Under the pieces are notes generated by a model that was not told the DNA's origin, searched no databases, and saw nothing but the letters and a program-made list of their open reading frames with translations. Positions 17,974-27,499 of a DNA stretch of 64,000 bases are shown here, piece by piece; the stretch's first letter is position 1; each line of letters opens with the position of its first letter. The stretch lies in NCBI GenBank assembly GCA_016713825.1, contig JADJOJ010000007.1, positions 1-64,000 on the forward strand, read 5' to 3'. The stretch is from Candidatus Leptofilum gracile (GTDB taxonomy: Bacteria > Chloroflexota > Anaerolineae > Promineifilales > Promineifilaceae). The position numbers were made by a program, and so were the translations under genes.

Positions 17974-19997
17974 ATGTTGATTTTGCAGGCGAACCAATTG
18001 GCCCATTCTTTTGGCGCAGACGACTTGTTTGAAGACGTCTCGGTGATGCTGCACGCCAAGGAGCGGGTGGGGCTGGTTGGCCCCAACGGCGTGGGCAAAA
18101 CGACCCTGTTGCTTATCCTGGCCGGGTTGCTAGAACCCACTGGCGGCAGCGTCAAGCGGGACGAGAATCTGACGCTGGGCTATCTGCGGCAGGAGGCGGT
18201 GCTCACCTTTGCCGGGCAAGAGAACACGGTGTACGAGGAGATGCTCTCTGTCTTTGCCGATTTGCGCGGGCAAGAGGTGCGGCTGCGTGAACTGGAAGCG
18301 CAAATGGAAGCGGGGGAGATGGGGAGGCGGTGTTGGATCAATACGGCCGTATCCAAACCCTCTACGAACACGGCGGCGGCTACGATTACCAGCACGATAT
18401 CAAGCGCGTCCTGCACGGCCTCGGCTTTGAGCCGGGCGAGTGGCAAACACCGCTGGCCCACCTCAGCGGCGGCCAAAAAACCCGCGTGCTGCTGGGGCGG
18501 CTGCTGCTGGAAAAGCCCGATCTGCTCATCCTCGACGAGCCAACCAATCACCTCGATACCAGCGCCATCGAATGGCTGGAAAAAACGCTGCGCACCTGGG
18601 ACGGCTGCCTGCTCATCGTCAGCCACGACCGCTACTTTTTAGACCGCGTCGTCAACCAGGTGTGGGCCATGACCCAATTCGGCGTCAAAAGCTACAAAGG
18701 CAGCTACACCACCTACGTTCAGCAGCGGGATATGGAATGGCAGCACGAAGAAACCGTTTTTGCCAACGAGATGGCCCGGCTGGAAGCAGAACTGGAATTC
18801 ATCCGCAAAAACATCGCCGGGGGCAAAACCGACATCGCCAAAGGCAAGCTCAAGCGACTCACCCGCGATCTCATCCTCATCGAAGAGCTGGGCGTGCTGG
18901 AGATGCAGGGCAAAAACTGGCTGCAAGTGGGCGAGCGCGTGCGCACCCTCACCGTCAACGAAGCCGCCCAGCGCATCAAGGAACTGCCCACCCCCACCAG
19001 CCGCCGGCCCAAGCTCAAAATTAAGCTCAAGCCAGAGCAGCGCGGCAGCCGCTTTGTGTTGCGCAGCAAAAAGCTGCGCATCGGCTACCCCGGCAACACC
19101 CTGTTCGACTGCGACGACATCAACCTGGAACGCCTGGACTGCGTTGCTCTCATTGGCCCCAACGGCAGCGGCAAGAGTACCTTCCTACGCACCATCCTGG
19201 GCGAAATTGCGCCGCTGCGGGGCAAAATCCGCCTGGGCGACGGCCTGGTGCTGGGCTACTTTGCCCAGGGGCATGAGCAGCTAGACGTAAACCGGCGGGT
19301 GCTGGATGAGGTGCTGGCCCACAAACCGATGTCGCCCGAAGAGGCGCGTAACTACCTGGGGCAATATTTGTTCCGCGGCGACGACGTGTTTAAGCAGGTG
19401 GGGGATTTGAGCGGGGGCGAACGCGGCCGTTTGGCCCTGGCGCTGCTGGCGCTGGATGAAGCCAACTTCCTGCTGTTGGACGAGCCAACCAACCACCTGG
19501 ACATCCCGTCGCAGGAGGCGCTGCAAGCGGTGCTGGAGCAGTTTGACGGCACGATTGTGCTGGTTAGCCACGACCGCTATCTGGTAGAGCGCCTGGCCAC
19601 CCAAATGTGGGAGCTGCGCGACCAACATTTGCACGTTTTTGACGGCACCTACCAGGAATTCCTGGCCACCAAAGAGGGAGGCGAGGCGCTCATCAAAACA
19701 ATCACTTCCAAAGTGGCCCTGCCGACCAAAGAAAAAACGTTGCCGCCAGTCAATCTGGACTGGATTGAGGATGTGGTGGATCCGCTCAAAGTCACCGCCG
19801 AAGACCGCCGCGAACGCAGCCGCCGCATCCGCGAGCTAACTGAGCAAATTGAGGAAACCGAGGGTTGGCTGGAGCAGCTCACCTTCCAACTCGCCCGCGC
19901 CCAGGGCGCCCGCAAAGAAGCGCTGGAAAACGAACGCACCATCGCCCAAACCGAACTCAACGCTCTCTCTACCGAACTAGACGAGCTCATGGCCTAA
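17974..19997 (+). CDS. ABC-F family ATPase (frameshifted)
   Basis: Two ABC cassettes without membrane domains. Cassette 1: Walker A GPNGVGKTT, signature LSGGQKTRVLLG, Walker B LLILDEPTNHLD, H-loop SHDRYF. Cassette 2: GPNGSGKST, LSGGERGRLAL, LLLDEPTNHLD, SHDRYL. The linker between them and a C-terminal coiled coil (RERSRRIRELTEQIEETEGW) match ABC-F proteins of the Uup type, which act on ribosomes. A frameshift at the GGGG run 18,321-18,324 splits the reading (EAGEMG / EAVLDQYG); one missing G restores a normal protein of about 674 residues. Confidence 0.92.
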
Positions 19998-20104
19998 CTC
20001 CAAACGCTCCCAAGCGTGGAGTCTGCATCCTCAGTTGCAAACGGCGGGCATCTGAGGATGCACACTCGTCCGATTTAGCTGATCAGATAAGAAGGTGAGG
20101 CGAA

Positions 20105-20419
20105 TTAGGTGACCAAAACCCCATTTTTGGCGTAATCAACCAGGAGCGATTTATCTGCTTGCCACTCTTCTGGGGTGAAGGCAGACGCTTCAATAGGCGC
20201 AAAAACACGGTAAATTGCCTCGCTCAAAATATCAATTCGCTCCCAATAATCTTTGTTGGCAAAGCTGGGGGAAATGACCACCACATCAATGTCGCTGTCC
20301 TCGCGGGCGGTATCGGTGGCGTGGGAGCCAAAAAGAATTAGCCGCTCAATGTGAATATCGGCGGATTCTAGTGCTTGTTTGAAACGCTTAACGGTTCTTA
20401 GAGCTGCTTTTTGATCCAT
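20105..20419 (-). CDS. MNT-type nucleotidyltransferase
   Basis: 104 residues with the minimal nucleotidyltransferase signature ILFGSHATDTAREDSDIDVV (GS, then DxD) near residues 28-47. It overlaps the upstream HEPN gene by 22 bases. MNT/HEPN pairs are known as toxin-antitoxin modules in which the MNT partner AMPylates the HEPN toxin. Here it is second in the pair and probably the antitoxin; this is inferred from order and family. Confidence 0.85.
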   Translation of the reverse strand: MDQKAALRTVKRFKQALESADIHIERLILFGSHATDTAREDSDIDVVVISPSFANKDYWERIDILSEAIYRVFAPIEASAFTPEEWQADKSLLVDYAKNGVLVT

Positions 20420-20778
20420 TCGAGAACATCCTTACTTTGCCCAATCATCGCTTTGGTAACTTCAGCGGTAAAAGCTGCCTGAATTTTCGCTAAGTCGTCG
20501 GGGTAACGGGTGGTGACGCTAGCCGTATTCAGCCGGGTGATGAATTTTAGCAGGTTTTCTTCTGGTTGCTTGTCGATTTTGTTTAGTAGATAAATCAAGT
20601 TGTGTGTTTTGGGTGGTATCTCATCTAGCGTTTTGTGATAGAGACCCTTTAACGCTTTTTCGATTGACAAATGGCACATGAAGACGGCATAGAAAAAACG
20701 GCCGCCACTGAACATTAAATCGGCCGTTTCTATGTCATAGTTGGCTTGTTTTAGCCATTCCTCATGTTTATCGTTCAT
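20398..20778 (-). CDS. HEPN-domain protein (HepT-like)
   Basis: 126 residues of the HEPN fold: MNDKHEEWLKQANYDIETAD, AVFMCHLSIEKALKGLYHK, PPKTHNLIYLLNKI and TRYPDDLAKI are characteristic blocks of PF05168. The RX4-6H ribonuclease motif of other HEPN toxins is not obvious to me, so catalytic activity is uncertain. Paired with the MNT gene downstream and 3 bases after the coiled-coil gene upstream, forming one operon. Confidence 0.85.
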   Translation of the reverse strand: MNDKHEEWLKQANYDIETADLMFSGGRFFYAVFMCHLSIEKALKGLYHKTLDEIPPKTHNLIYLLNKIDKQPEENLLKFITRLNTASVTTRYPDDLAKIQAAFTAEVTKAMIGQSKDVLEWIKKQL

Positions 20779-20781
20779 GGC

Positions 20782-21105
20782 CTAATTTTCCAATTTGGAA
20801 TTGCGCATAGCGATGATGGTTTGGCTTAGCTCGTTTGGCTCAAGTCCGACTTGATGCATCCTTTGTTGCAACGCTTCTGCCCCGATTGGCTCACCTTTGA
20901 TGTCCAGGTTAGCGAGAAGCTTGGCGAACTGTTCTTTGAGCAGCGTTTTGTCGGACCATAGGTAGGCAGGGGTGGCTTCACGAAGCATGGTAGGTTTCGG
21001 TTGTTGCTCAGGAAGTGCTGCTATCTCTTTGCGGATGGCGGCAAGCTCCGCTTCAAGGCGGTGTAGCTTGGCGGTTAATTTTTGGATATCTGCCTGTTGA
21101 TACAT
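20782..21105 (-). CDS. Coiled-coil protein upstream of HEPN/MNT
   Basis: 107 residues. The N-terminal heptad-like helix LTAKLHRLEAELAAIRKEIA (residues 9-28) is followed by a second helical domain (EQFAKLLANLDIKGEPIG ... GLEPNELSQTIIAMR). No catalytic motif. It ends 3 bases before the HEPN start, so the three genes form one transcription unit. It could be a third member of the module or an unrelated DNA-binding protein; family unknown to me. Confidence 0.6.
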   Translation of the reverse strand: MYQQADIQKLTAKLHRLEAELAAIRKEIAALPEQQPKPTMLREATPAYLWSDKTLLKEQFAKLLANLDIKGEPIGAEALQQRMHQVGLEPNELSQTIIAMRNSKLEN

Positions 21106-21189
21106 GGTTTCTCAACTCCCAAATTTTTGGATGGTGCAGTTTACCAATGTTATTGTGGCTGTGTCAATTTGGTTTGTGAAGAAGCCAAT

Positions 21190-22284
21190 CTATAAGACAT
21201 TTGCTTCGATTTTCGAGCGAATGCTTGGTTGCGCGACTTCCAGTGCAAGGTCAATAATTTGTTGAATATTACTTCGGCTGTAGTTGGTCCCCAGCCACCA
21301 GCCTGGCAATACTTCCACAGAATGTTCTTCGGCTAGATCCGGGCGACCTGGATACAAATCTTCTCGATTTTGGGCTATATATCGCCGCTTCTTGCCATGC
21401 TTTCGAGATGCAAACCTGTCCAGGAATGAGTCATCCTCGTGGGCTAATAATTGCAGTAATTGCGTCATCACATCTCTGGCTGATGAAGCCGAATATGTTT
21501 TTTGTTTAAATTTGAAAGAATATTTACTTTTCGCCTGGGAATTTTCTCGTGCCTTGGCAGCCCGGTTTCTTCCACCAGAATTATTGGTGGCCTCAATAGC
21601 TGCGTGAGTTAAGGATTCCTTGCCTGCTAATGAAAATAAAAATTTGCTGCACAATTCCAGATCAGGCTTATAGCCACAAAGATCTTCAACTTTGTCAGAA
21701 AGTAATTCGACAAGTAAAGAATCTTGTTCGGTTAACAGAGTATGCCAAGCTTTGGGTAGCACGCCCTTGATTTCCCGGTCTCTTGCAACATTCTGATAAT
21801 CTGCTCTCGCAGACTTCAGCGCGTTTCCTGAGCAGACCGCAGGATAGCTGAGGTATCTTTCCAATCTATTAATGGCCTCATCAATTTCCCGCTCCAAGAG
21901 GTTCAGCTTGTAAACCCTTCTTTCATCGTATCGACCTTGTTCTCCAGGTAGATAAAAGCTCCATTCTTCCCCATCTGTTAGTATTGCCATTGGCACACCT
22001 AGATGAAACGCATACTCGAATAGTTGTTTGTCTGCGCCATCAGATAGCCCTACCTTTTTTACTTCAATGAAAACCGAAGGCCGATTCGCTGGATGGCAGA
22101 GTGCATAATCCACCCGTCTGCTTTCAACTGTAAATTCTGGAATGACAACGGCCGTATTAAAAACAGGCCAGCCAAGTTCATGCAGAATAGGCAGTAAGAT
22201 ACCTTGGGAGACTGCTGCCTCAGAGATGTAGCTACCTTGCCGTAATCCATCTTTGATCGTTTTTATTTGGCTTCGAATCGTCAC
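21190..22284 (-). CDS. HsdR_N-type nuclease with RAMA-like C-terminus
   Basis: 364 residues. The N-terminal domain (SQGILLPILHELGWPVFNTA, RRVDYALC, PSVFIEVKKVGLS) has the D-(X)n-ExK core of PD-(D/E)XK nucleases in the arrangement of type I restriction R-subunit N-terminal domains, but without any helicase. The C-terminal 100 residues (YSFKFKQKTYSASSARDVMT ... GWWLGTNYSRSNIQQIIDLA) resemble the RAMA module found beside restriction nucleases, thought to read modified DNA. A defence function is plausible with the HEPN/MNT genes next door on the same strand. The C-terminal assignment is by eye. Confidence 0.7.
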   Translation of the reverse strand: MTIRSQIKTIKDGLRQGSYISEAAVSQGILLPILHELGWPVFNTAVVIPEFTVESRRVDYALCHPANRPSVFIEVKKVGLSDGADKQLFEYAFHLGVPMAILTDGEEWSFYLPGEQGRYDERRVYKLNLLEREIDEAINRLERYLSYPAVCSGNALKSARADYQNVARDREIKGVLPKAWHTLLTEQDSLLVELLSDKVEDLCGYKPDLELCSKFLFSLAGKESLTHAAIEATNNSGGRNRAAKARENSQAKSKYSFKFKQKTYSASSARDVMTQLLQLLAHEDDSFLDRFASRKHGKKRRYIAQNREDLYPGRPDLAEEHSVEVLPGWWLGTNYSRSNIQQIIDLALEVAQPSIRSKIEANVL

Positions 22285-22536
22285 TTTAGGTCCTTTTGTA
22301 TGCTTGGCTGGAATTTGTAAATCTTAGCAACTATCCTCCTGTATTGTCAATTTGCCAACGTGTTTTGCAATTTCTTTATTTGTATTCTTCCATGTCTCGA
22401 TTTATCGAGTTGTTCATAGACATTTTGACGCGGTGCGTTGATACTGTGGGGTGTGCTTCGTTGTTTTTGAGGTGTACCCACTGGGGCAGCCTGTTGCAAA
22501 ATATTTCGCCAAAGTGGGTATACACGGAGGTGTGAA
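22285..22536. promoter_or_regulatory. Divergent gap with near-perfect inverted repeat
   Basis: The 252-bp gap between the nuclease gene (minus) and the DUF5107-like gene (plus). GTGTACCCACT (22469-22479) and AGTGGGTATACAC (about 22,513-22,525) form an inverted repeat that ends at the ribosome site of the plus-strand gene; operator or leader hairpin. Confidence 0.4.
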
Positions 22537-24029
22537 ATGTTTGCAGGACGGAGCAAATCCCAACTGATTTTCCCCTTTGTACTGGGTTTGAGTTTGTTTG
22601 TTGTTTTGCTGCTGGTGGTGCAGTCGCCTGCGGATTCGACGGCCGCACAGGTGAGCGGCACGCCGGAACCGGTGGCGTATCTGCCGCTTGTTTTGCGGGA
22701 CGGCACGCCCCCTACGCCTACGCCGCCACCCATCGAGCCGGGTGCGCCGTGGATCGAGACGGGCACGGTGACGATCTCTTCGTACCAGTATGACCACCCC
22801 GACTGTGTGATTCCTACCTCGCCAGGGGATTTTGTCTACCCGTACCCGCGCATTAACCATGATTGCGTCTTCCAAAAGCCACGCGTGGACCGCACGTTTA
22901 GCGCCGTTACCCTGCACAACAGCTACGTGGCGGTGACCGTCTTGCCGGAGCTGGGTGGGCGGCTCTACCGCTGGCAAGACAAGGTGACGGGCCGCCAACT
23001 GCTGTACGCCAACCCGGTGCTGAAGCCGACGGCGTGGGGCTGGCGCGGCTGGTGGCTGGCCAGCGGCGGCATCGAGTGGGCCTTCCCTACCGATGAGCAT
23101 GGTTTGAACGAGTACCGCCCCTGGGTGTACACAACCGAGGTGCTGAGCGATACGGTTTCGATCACCGTGAGCGATGTGGAGGAGCAGACGGGGATGACGG
23201 TAGGGGCGACGATTTCGCTGGACGGCAGCCACAGCTACATGACCCTGGCCCCGTTTGTGGTGAACAGTACGGCCGTTCCCCACCCCTACCAATATTGGCT
23301 CAACGCCATGATCGCCCTCGGCGACAACACAACCAACGACCAGACTGAATTTATCATCCCCGCCAGCCAGGTGCAGGTGCACTCCCGTGACGCCAACGCC
23401 AGTTACCTGCCCACTGCGGGTAACTGGATGAACTGGCCGGAGCACAACGGCCGTTCCTTCCAAATCTACGGCACCTGGGATTACTACCTCGGCTTTTTTG
23501 CCCCCAACCTGAGCGCGGGCTTCACTGGCGTGTACGACCACACGGCGGAGCAGGGCATCGTGCGCGTTTTCGATGTGGCGCAGATGCCGGGCAATAAATT
23601 TTTTGGCCCGGCCAACCTGGAGCCAAATCTGTACACCATCGACGACAGCGTCTACGTGGAGATGTGGAGCAGCGGCGTTACGCCCGACTTCTGGACCTAC
23701 GCCACCCGGGACGCGGGACAAACAAAAGCTGGACCGAGCGCTGGTATCCGGTCAGCCAGCTGGGTACGTTTGACATCGCCAACGAGTTCGGCGCGCTGCG
23801 GGTGGATGAGACGTCAACGGGGGCAGAGATTGGCTTGCAGGTAACGGCCGTTACCTCCGGCACGCTCACTCTTCTGGTCGATGGCATCCCCACCGCCAGC
23901 TGGCCCGGCCCGTTTGCGCCAGAGCAGACGGTGGATTTGGGGTGGGAACGGCCGTTGGGCCTCACTGGCCCCCTTACCCTCCAGCTTCGCAACGAACAAG
24001 ATCAAATCTTGATTTCCGTTACCCCCTAA
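22537..24029 (+). CDS. Secreted DUF5107-like protein (frameshifted)
   Basis: GGAGGTG precedes the ATG. N-terminal signal/membrane segment (FPFVLGLSLFVVLLLVV), a TP linker (TPPTPTPPP), then a beta-rich domain with VLPELGGRLYRWQDKVTGRQ and SGGIEWAFPTDEHGL, the pattern of DUF5107, an aldose-epimerase-like sugar-binding fold. A frameshift at the AAA run 23,720-23,722 breaks the reading; the following frame (KSWTERWYPVSQLGTFDIAN ... LLVDGIPTASWPG) completes the domain, total about 497 residues. Probably extracellular and carbohydrate-related; no enzyme activity is established for the family. Confidence 0.75.
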
Positions 24030-24046
24030 CGTGAAACTGCCCAAAC

Positions 24047-24077
24047 GACCTCAGAGGTTTGCCAAACCTCTGAGGTC
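24047..24077. terminator. 14-bp perfect hairpin
   Basis: GACCTCAGAGGTTT / AAACCTCTGAGGTC with a 3-base loop, 18 bases after the DUF5107-like stop codon. No T-run; this sequence type also occurs as a dispersed palindrome in other genomes, so it may be a repeat used as terminator. Confidence 0.55.
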
Positions 24078-24172
24078 TTGGCCATAAATCACCCTATCTC
24101 GTGACGATCATCACCCTGCTTTGATGCGCATGGCAACTGTCTGCCCTTGGCAAAATCAGCTAACGTTCCCCC

Positions 24173-26269
24173 ATGCAGGCATTGTCCACCTTTTTCCAGA
24201 ACAACCTCACCCTCGTCTACTTTTTTTACGGGCTGGTCTTCTTTTGCATGGGGCTGCTCGTTTGGATTGAATCCGGGCGCGCTTCCTCCTTTCGGCTGGC
24301 CCAGGCGATGGGGCCGCTGGCTGGTTTTGGCCTGGTGCATGGCCTGCATGAATGGTTTGAGATGTTCCAACGGCTGGGCGCGGCCGGGGCGACCAACATT
24401 CCCGCCTGGCTGCTGCTGGATGAGGTGCGCGTGGCCCATCTGGCCTTCTCCTTTGCCCTGCTTGTTGTGTTTGGTATTCGCCTCATTTACCTCTCCCGCC
24501 GCGAACAATCGCCTAAAGAGCATATTTTTGCCTACCTGGCCGCAGGCGGGCTGCTGGGCATTTGGATCATTAGCCTGTTGCTGACCAACTGGATTTACCA
24601 ACCCGCGCCCGACGAATTTATTGCCGCCGGGGATGCGCTCTCCCGCTACATTTTGGGCATTCCGGGGGCTGTGTTGGCTTCTTGGGCCATTGTGCTGGAG
24701 CAGCGTACTTTCCGACGGCTAGAAATGCCCGACACCGGGCGGGATTTGCAGCGGGCGGCGTTAGCCCTGTTTATCTATGGGGTGTTTGGCCAGTTGTTTC
24801 CCAAGGCCAGCTTTTTGTTTCCGGCCAATATTGTCAACGCCACCCTTTTTACCGATCTGTTTGGTATTCCTATCCAGCTTTTTCGGCTGGTAATGGCTAC
24901 GCTGGTCGCCTTTTTTATTGTGCGGGCGCTGCGAGCGTTTGAAATTGAGCGGCAGCGCAATTTGGCCAGGGCCAACGAGGCGCGGCTGGCGGCCCAGGAA
25001 GAGGCGCTGGTCATCCAGGCGCAGAGTCGGCGGGATACGGAAAAGCTGAACGGGGAATTGCAAACGGCCGTTCACGACCTCTCCCTCCTCTTCGACCTTT
25101 CTCGCACCCTGGCCGCCACGCTAGACCGGGACGCCATGCTGCGCCAGGCGGTGCAGCAAATTTGCCACAGCTTGCCCTATGTCGATACCAGCCTGGTCAT
25201 TTTGCGCAACCGGCCAGACGAACCGCTGCGCTGCCAAACCCAGGCCGGGTACGATGCTTTGCCACAGCGCGGCACCCCCACTTGCCACGCAGCGCAGGTG
25301 CTGGTGGGGCAAACGTTGCAGACGGGGCATCCCGCTATTTTGGTCAATGGCCACCCCCTCTCCTTGCCGATGGTGAAAGACGGCCGTGAGCATGTGGATA
25401 CACAGCTGCCGCTGGGCAACTGCCTGCTTGGGTTTCCTCTCGGCGATACGGCGTCGGTGTGTGGGGGGCTGGTGCTGGGGCTAAGAGCGGAGATGATGCT
25501 GCTGCGACAGCGCGATCTCTATTTGCTAGAGGCGATTGCCAGCCAGCTGACCATTGCCATTGAAAATGCCACTCGCTACGGCGAGTCGCAGGCGCGCGAG
25601 ACGCTGCGGGGCGAGCTGCTGCACCAGGTGGTGTCGGCGCAAGAGCGGGAGCGGCAGCGCATTGCCCGCGAGCTGCACGATGGCACGGGCCAGACGCTGA
25701 CGGCGTTGGGGCTGGGCTTTGCCGCGGCCAGCGAAAACGTGCAGCATAATCCCACGCTCGCGTCTAGTCAGCTCACCGAGCTAAAAAGCATGAGCACGCA
25801 GGCGCTGCAAGAGCTGCGCGACATGATTCAGGATTTACGGCCGTCTCTCCTCGACGACATGGGGTTGGTACCAGCGCTGCAAAGCCAGGTGCAGCTGTTC
25901 TCTGAGCGGACGGGGGTGAAGGCGGAATTTGTGCTGAACGGCCGTCGCCAACGCGTGCAGCCAGAGATCGAAACGATTGTGTTTCGCATTGCCCAGGAGG
26001 CCATGAACAACGTGGCCAAACATGCCCGCGCCAACCAGGTAACGGTGACGATTGGCTTTGTGGACAACCTGCTCAACCTGGAGGTGCGGGATGATGGCCG
26101 GGGCTTTGATGCCCGGCGCGTCTTCGAGGCGGCAGATGGCCACCGCCAGGTGTGGGGCTTGCTGGGCATGCAGGAGCGGGTGGCCCTGGTGGGCGGCAGC
26201 TGTTTGGTACACTCACAGCCGGGTCAGGGAACGGCCGTTCACGTCTCTATTCCGATTACGGCCGTATGA
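24173..26269 (+). CDS. NarL-class sensor histidine kinase with GAF domain
   Basis: 698 residues. Seven or so membrane spans in the first 260 residues, a coiled coil (EIERQRNLARANEARLAAQE), a GAF-like domain (about 310-465), then HisKA_3 with the phospho-acceptor in IARELHDGTGQTL (near residue 503) and HATPase with IAQEAMNNVAKHA, VRDDGRGFD and GLLGMQERVAL. Known kinases of this class phosphorylate LuxR-type regulators; the response regulator gene follows 112 bases downstream. The membrane part suggests sensing of a membrane or redox cue; the signal is unknown. Confidence 0.92.
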   Translation: MQALSTFFQNNLTLVYFFYGLVFFCMGLLVWIESGRASSFRLAQAMGPLAGFGLVHGLHEWFEMFQRLGAAGATNIPAWLLLDEVRVAHLAFSFALLVVFGIRLIYLSRREQSPKEHIFAYLAAGGLLGIWIISLLLTNWIYQPAPDEFIAAGDALSRYILGIPGAVLASWAIVLEQRTFRRLEMPDTGRDLQRAALALFIYGVFGQLFPKASFLFPANIVNATLFTDLFGIPIQLFRLVMATLVAFFIVRALRAFEIERQRNLARANEARLAAQEEALVIQAQSRRDTEKLNGELQTAVHDLSLLFDLSRTLAATLDRDAMLRQAVQQICHSLPYVDTSLVILRNRPDEPLRCQTQAGYDALPQRGTPTCHAAQVLVGQTLQTGHPAILVNGHPLSLPMVKDGREHVDTQLPLGNCLLGFPLGDTASVCGGLVLGLRAEMMLLRQRDLYLLEAIASQLTIAIENATRYGESQARETLRGELLHQVVSAQERERQRIARELHDGTGQTLTALGLGFAAASENVQHNPTLASSQLTELKSMSTQALQELRDMIQDLRPSLLDDMGLVPALQSQVQLFSERTGVKAEFVLNGRRQRVQPEIETIVFRIAQEAMNNVAKHARANQVTVTIGFVDNLLNLEVRDDGRGFDARRVFEAADGHRQVWGLLGMQERVALVGGSCLVHSQPGQGTAVHVSIPITAV

Positions 26270-26275
26270 GATAAC

Positions 26276-26375
26276 TGAGACACTGAATAACACAGATAAT
26301 CTTTAAAACTCTGCGTCTTTTGCGTCTTTGCGGTTTGTTTTTTTAGTGGACTCATCAGTGTCCACTTTTTTGGAG
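26276..26375. repeat. Intergenic repeat between kinase and regulator
   Basis: Contains CTCTGCGTCTTTTGCGTC and TTGCGGTTTGTTTTTTTAGT, closely matching the stretch at about 17,805-17,870. Same dispersed family. Confidence 0.55.
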
Positions 26376-26381
26376 GTAAGG

Positions 26382-27040
26382 ATGACAAAATCAAGCTGGT
26401 GTTGGCCGATGACCATGCCGTGGTGCGTTCCGGGCTGCGGATGCTGCTGCAAGCTCAGCCAGATATGGAAATCGTGGGCGAAGCGGAATCCGGCATGGAA
26501 GCGCTGGCGCAGGTGCGCAGCCTTCAGCCAGACGTCATCCTGATGGACATTCAGATGCCGGGGATGAACGGCATTGAGGCGACGCGGCAAATAAAAGAGG
26601 TGGGGTTGGAAACGGCCGTACTCGCCCTCACCATGCACGAAGACGACCAATACTTTTTTGAAATGCTCCAGGCAGGCGCCTCTGGCTACCTGCCCAAACG
26701 AGCTGCGCCCGATGAGCTGGTGCGGGCCATCCGCACCGTGAGCAGGGGCGAGGTGTTCCTCTACCCCTCGCTGGCGACGCGGCTGGTGCAAAGCTACCTG
26801 GGTGGCGAAGCGGGCAGCGAGACAGAAGCGCTGGTCAGCGACCTGACCCCCCGCGAGCAAGAGGTGCTGGTGCTCATCGCCGAAGGCCTGACCAACCCCG
26901 AAATTGCCGACAAGCTGGTGATCAGCGTGAAAACGGTAGACCGTCACCGGGAAAATATCATGCGCAAGCTGAACCTGCACAGTCGGATTGAGTTGGTGAA
27001 ATATGCCCTGCGGCACGGTTTAATTGGTTTGGAAGAATAG
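26382..27040 (+). CDS. NarL/FixJ-family response regulator
   Basis: Receiver domain with the acidic pair LVLADDHAVVRSGL, the phosphorylated Asp in VILMDIQMPGMNG, and Lys in GYLPKRA; C-terminal LuxR-type HTH (LTPREQEVLVLIAEGLTNPE, VKTVDRHRENIMRKL). The ATG at 26382 has TGGAGG before it but is one frame off the main reading; adding one A to the AAAA run at 26,387-26,390 gives MTKIKLVLADD, so I take that start. Partner of the kinase just upstream; target genes unknown, but the redox operon lies immediately downstream on the opposite strand. Confidence 0.92.
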
Positions 27041-27045
27041 GGGGA

Positions 27046-27078
27046 ATGTAGAGACGTTGCATTGCAACGTCTCTACAT
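27046..27078. terminator. 15-bp perfect hairpin, bidirectional
   Basis: ATGTAGAGACGTTGC / GCAACGTCTCTACAT with loop ATT, filling the 40-bp gap between the convergent regulator and 27081 genes. It could terminate both; no clear T-run. Confidence 0.55.
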
Positions 27079-27080
27079 GT

Positions 27081-27428
27081 TTAGGCAAAGGCAGGGGTTT
27101 GTTTATACAAGGGGCAGGCCAAACATTCGTCCGGTAGATTGCCTTCGGCACGGGTGCGTACCAGCCAGCAGGGGGCCATTTGTTCTTTGAAGCCGGGGCA
27201 ATCTTTGCGCATTTCTTCGTTGCACTGCTTGAAGGCCCAGCAATGATCCTCTTTTTGGGCGGCAACGGCCGTTCCCGCCACCGCAACCAGCTCACCAGCC
27301 GCTTCCTTTTCCCACCGATTCACCATCCAGTTCATCGCATAGCCAATACCCATCATCAACGCCAGCGGCACCAGGCAGCGCAGGGCAAATAAGAGTACCA
27401 TCGTAAAAGTCGCTTGTGATCCGTTCAT
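27081..27428 (-). CDS. Small Cys-rich membrane protein of the redox operon
   Basis: 115 residues: one membrane span (FALRCLVPLALMMGIGYAMN), then a soluble tail with seven cysteines (DHCWAFKQC, DCPGF, APCWL, ECLACPLY). The tail resembles small zinc- or FeS-type cysteine clusters, but the spacing does not match a family I know. It lies 71 bases after NrfD on the same strand and is probably the last gene of the cytochrome/FeS/NrfD operon, perhaps a redox accessory subunit. Confidence 0.6.
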   Translation of the reverse strand: MNGSQATFTMVLLFALRCLVPLALMMGIGYAMNWMVNRWEKEAAGELVAVAGTAVAAQKEDHCWAFKQCNEEMRKDCPGFKEQMAPCWLVRTRAEGNLPDECLACPLYKQTPAFA

Positions 27429-27499
27429 GATTCAAAACCTCTAGCGGCACAGAGAAAACGGAGCAATGCCGCATTTTCTCTGTGCCCTGTGGCAAAATT

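Noticed and set aside
18300..18340. Programmed frameshift in the ABC-F gene
   Set aside because: No slippery heptamer or downstream stimulatory structure seen; the same single-base homopolymer defect recurs in unrelated genes, so an assembly indel is simpler.
22414..23721. 435-residue open frame antisense to the DUF5107-like gene
   Set aside because: His/Arg/Val-rich composition without motifs, lies exactly opposite a gene with clear domain features, no ribosome site.
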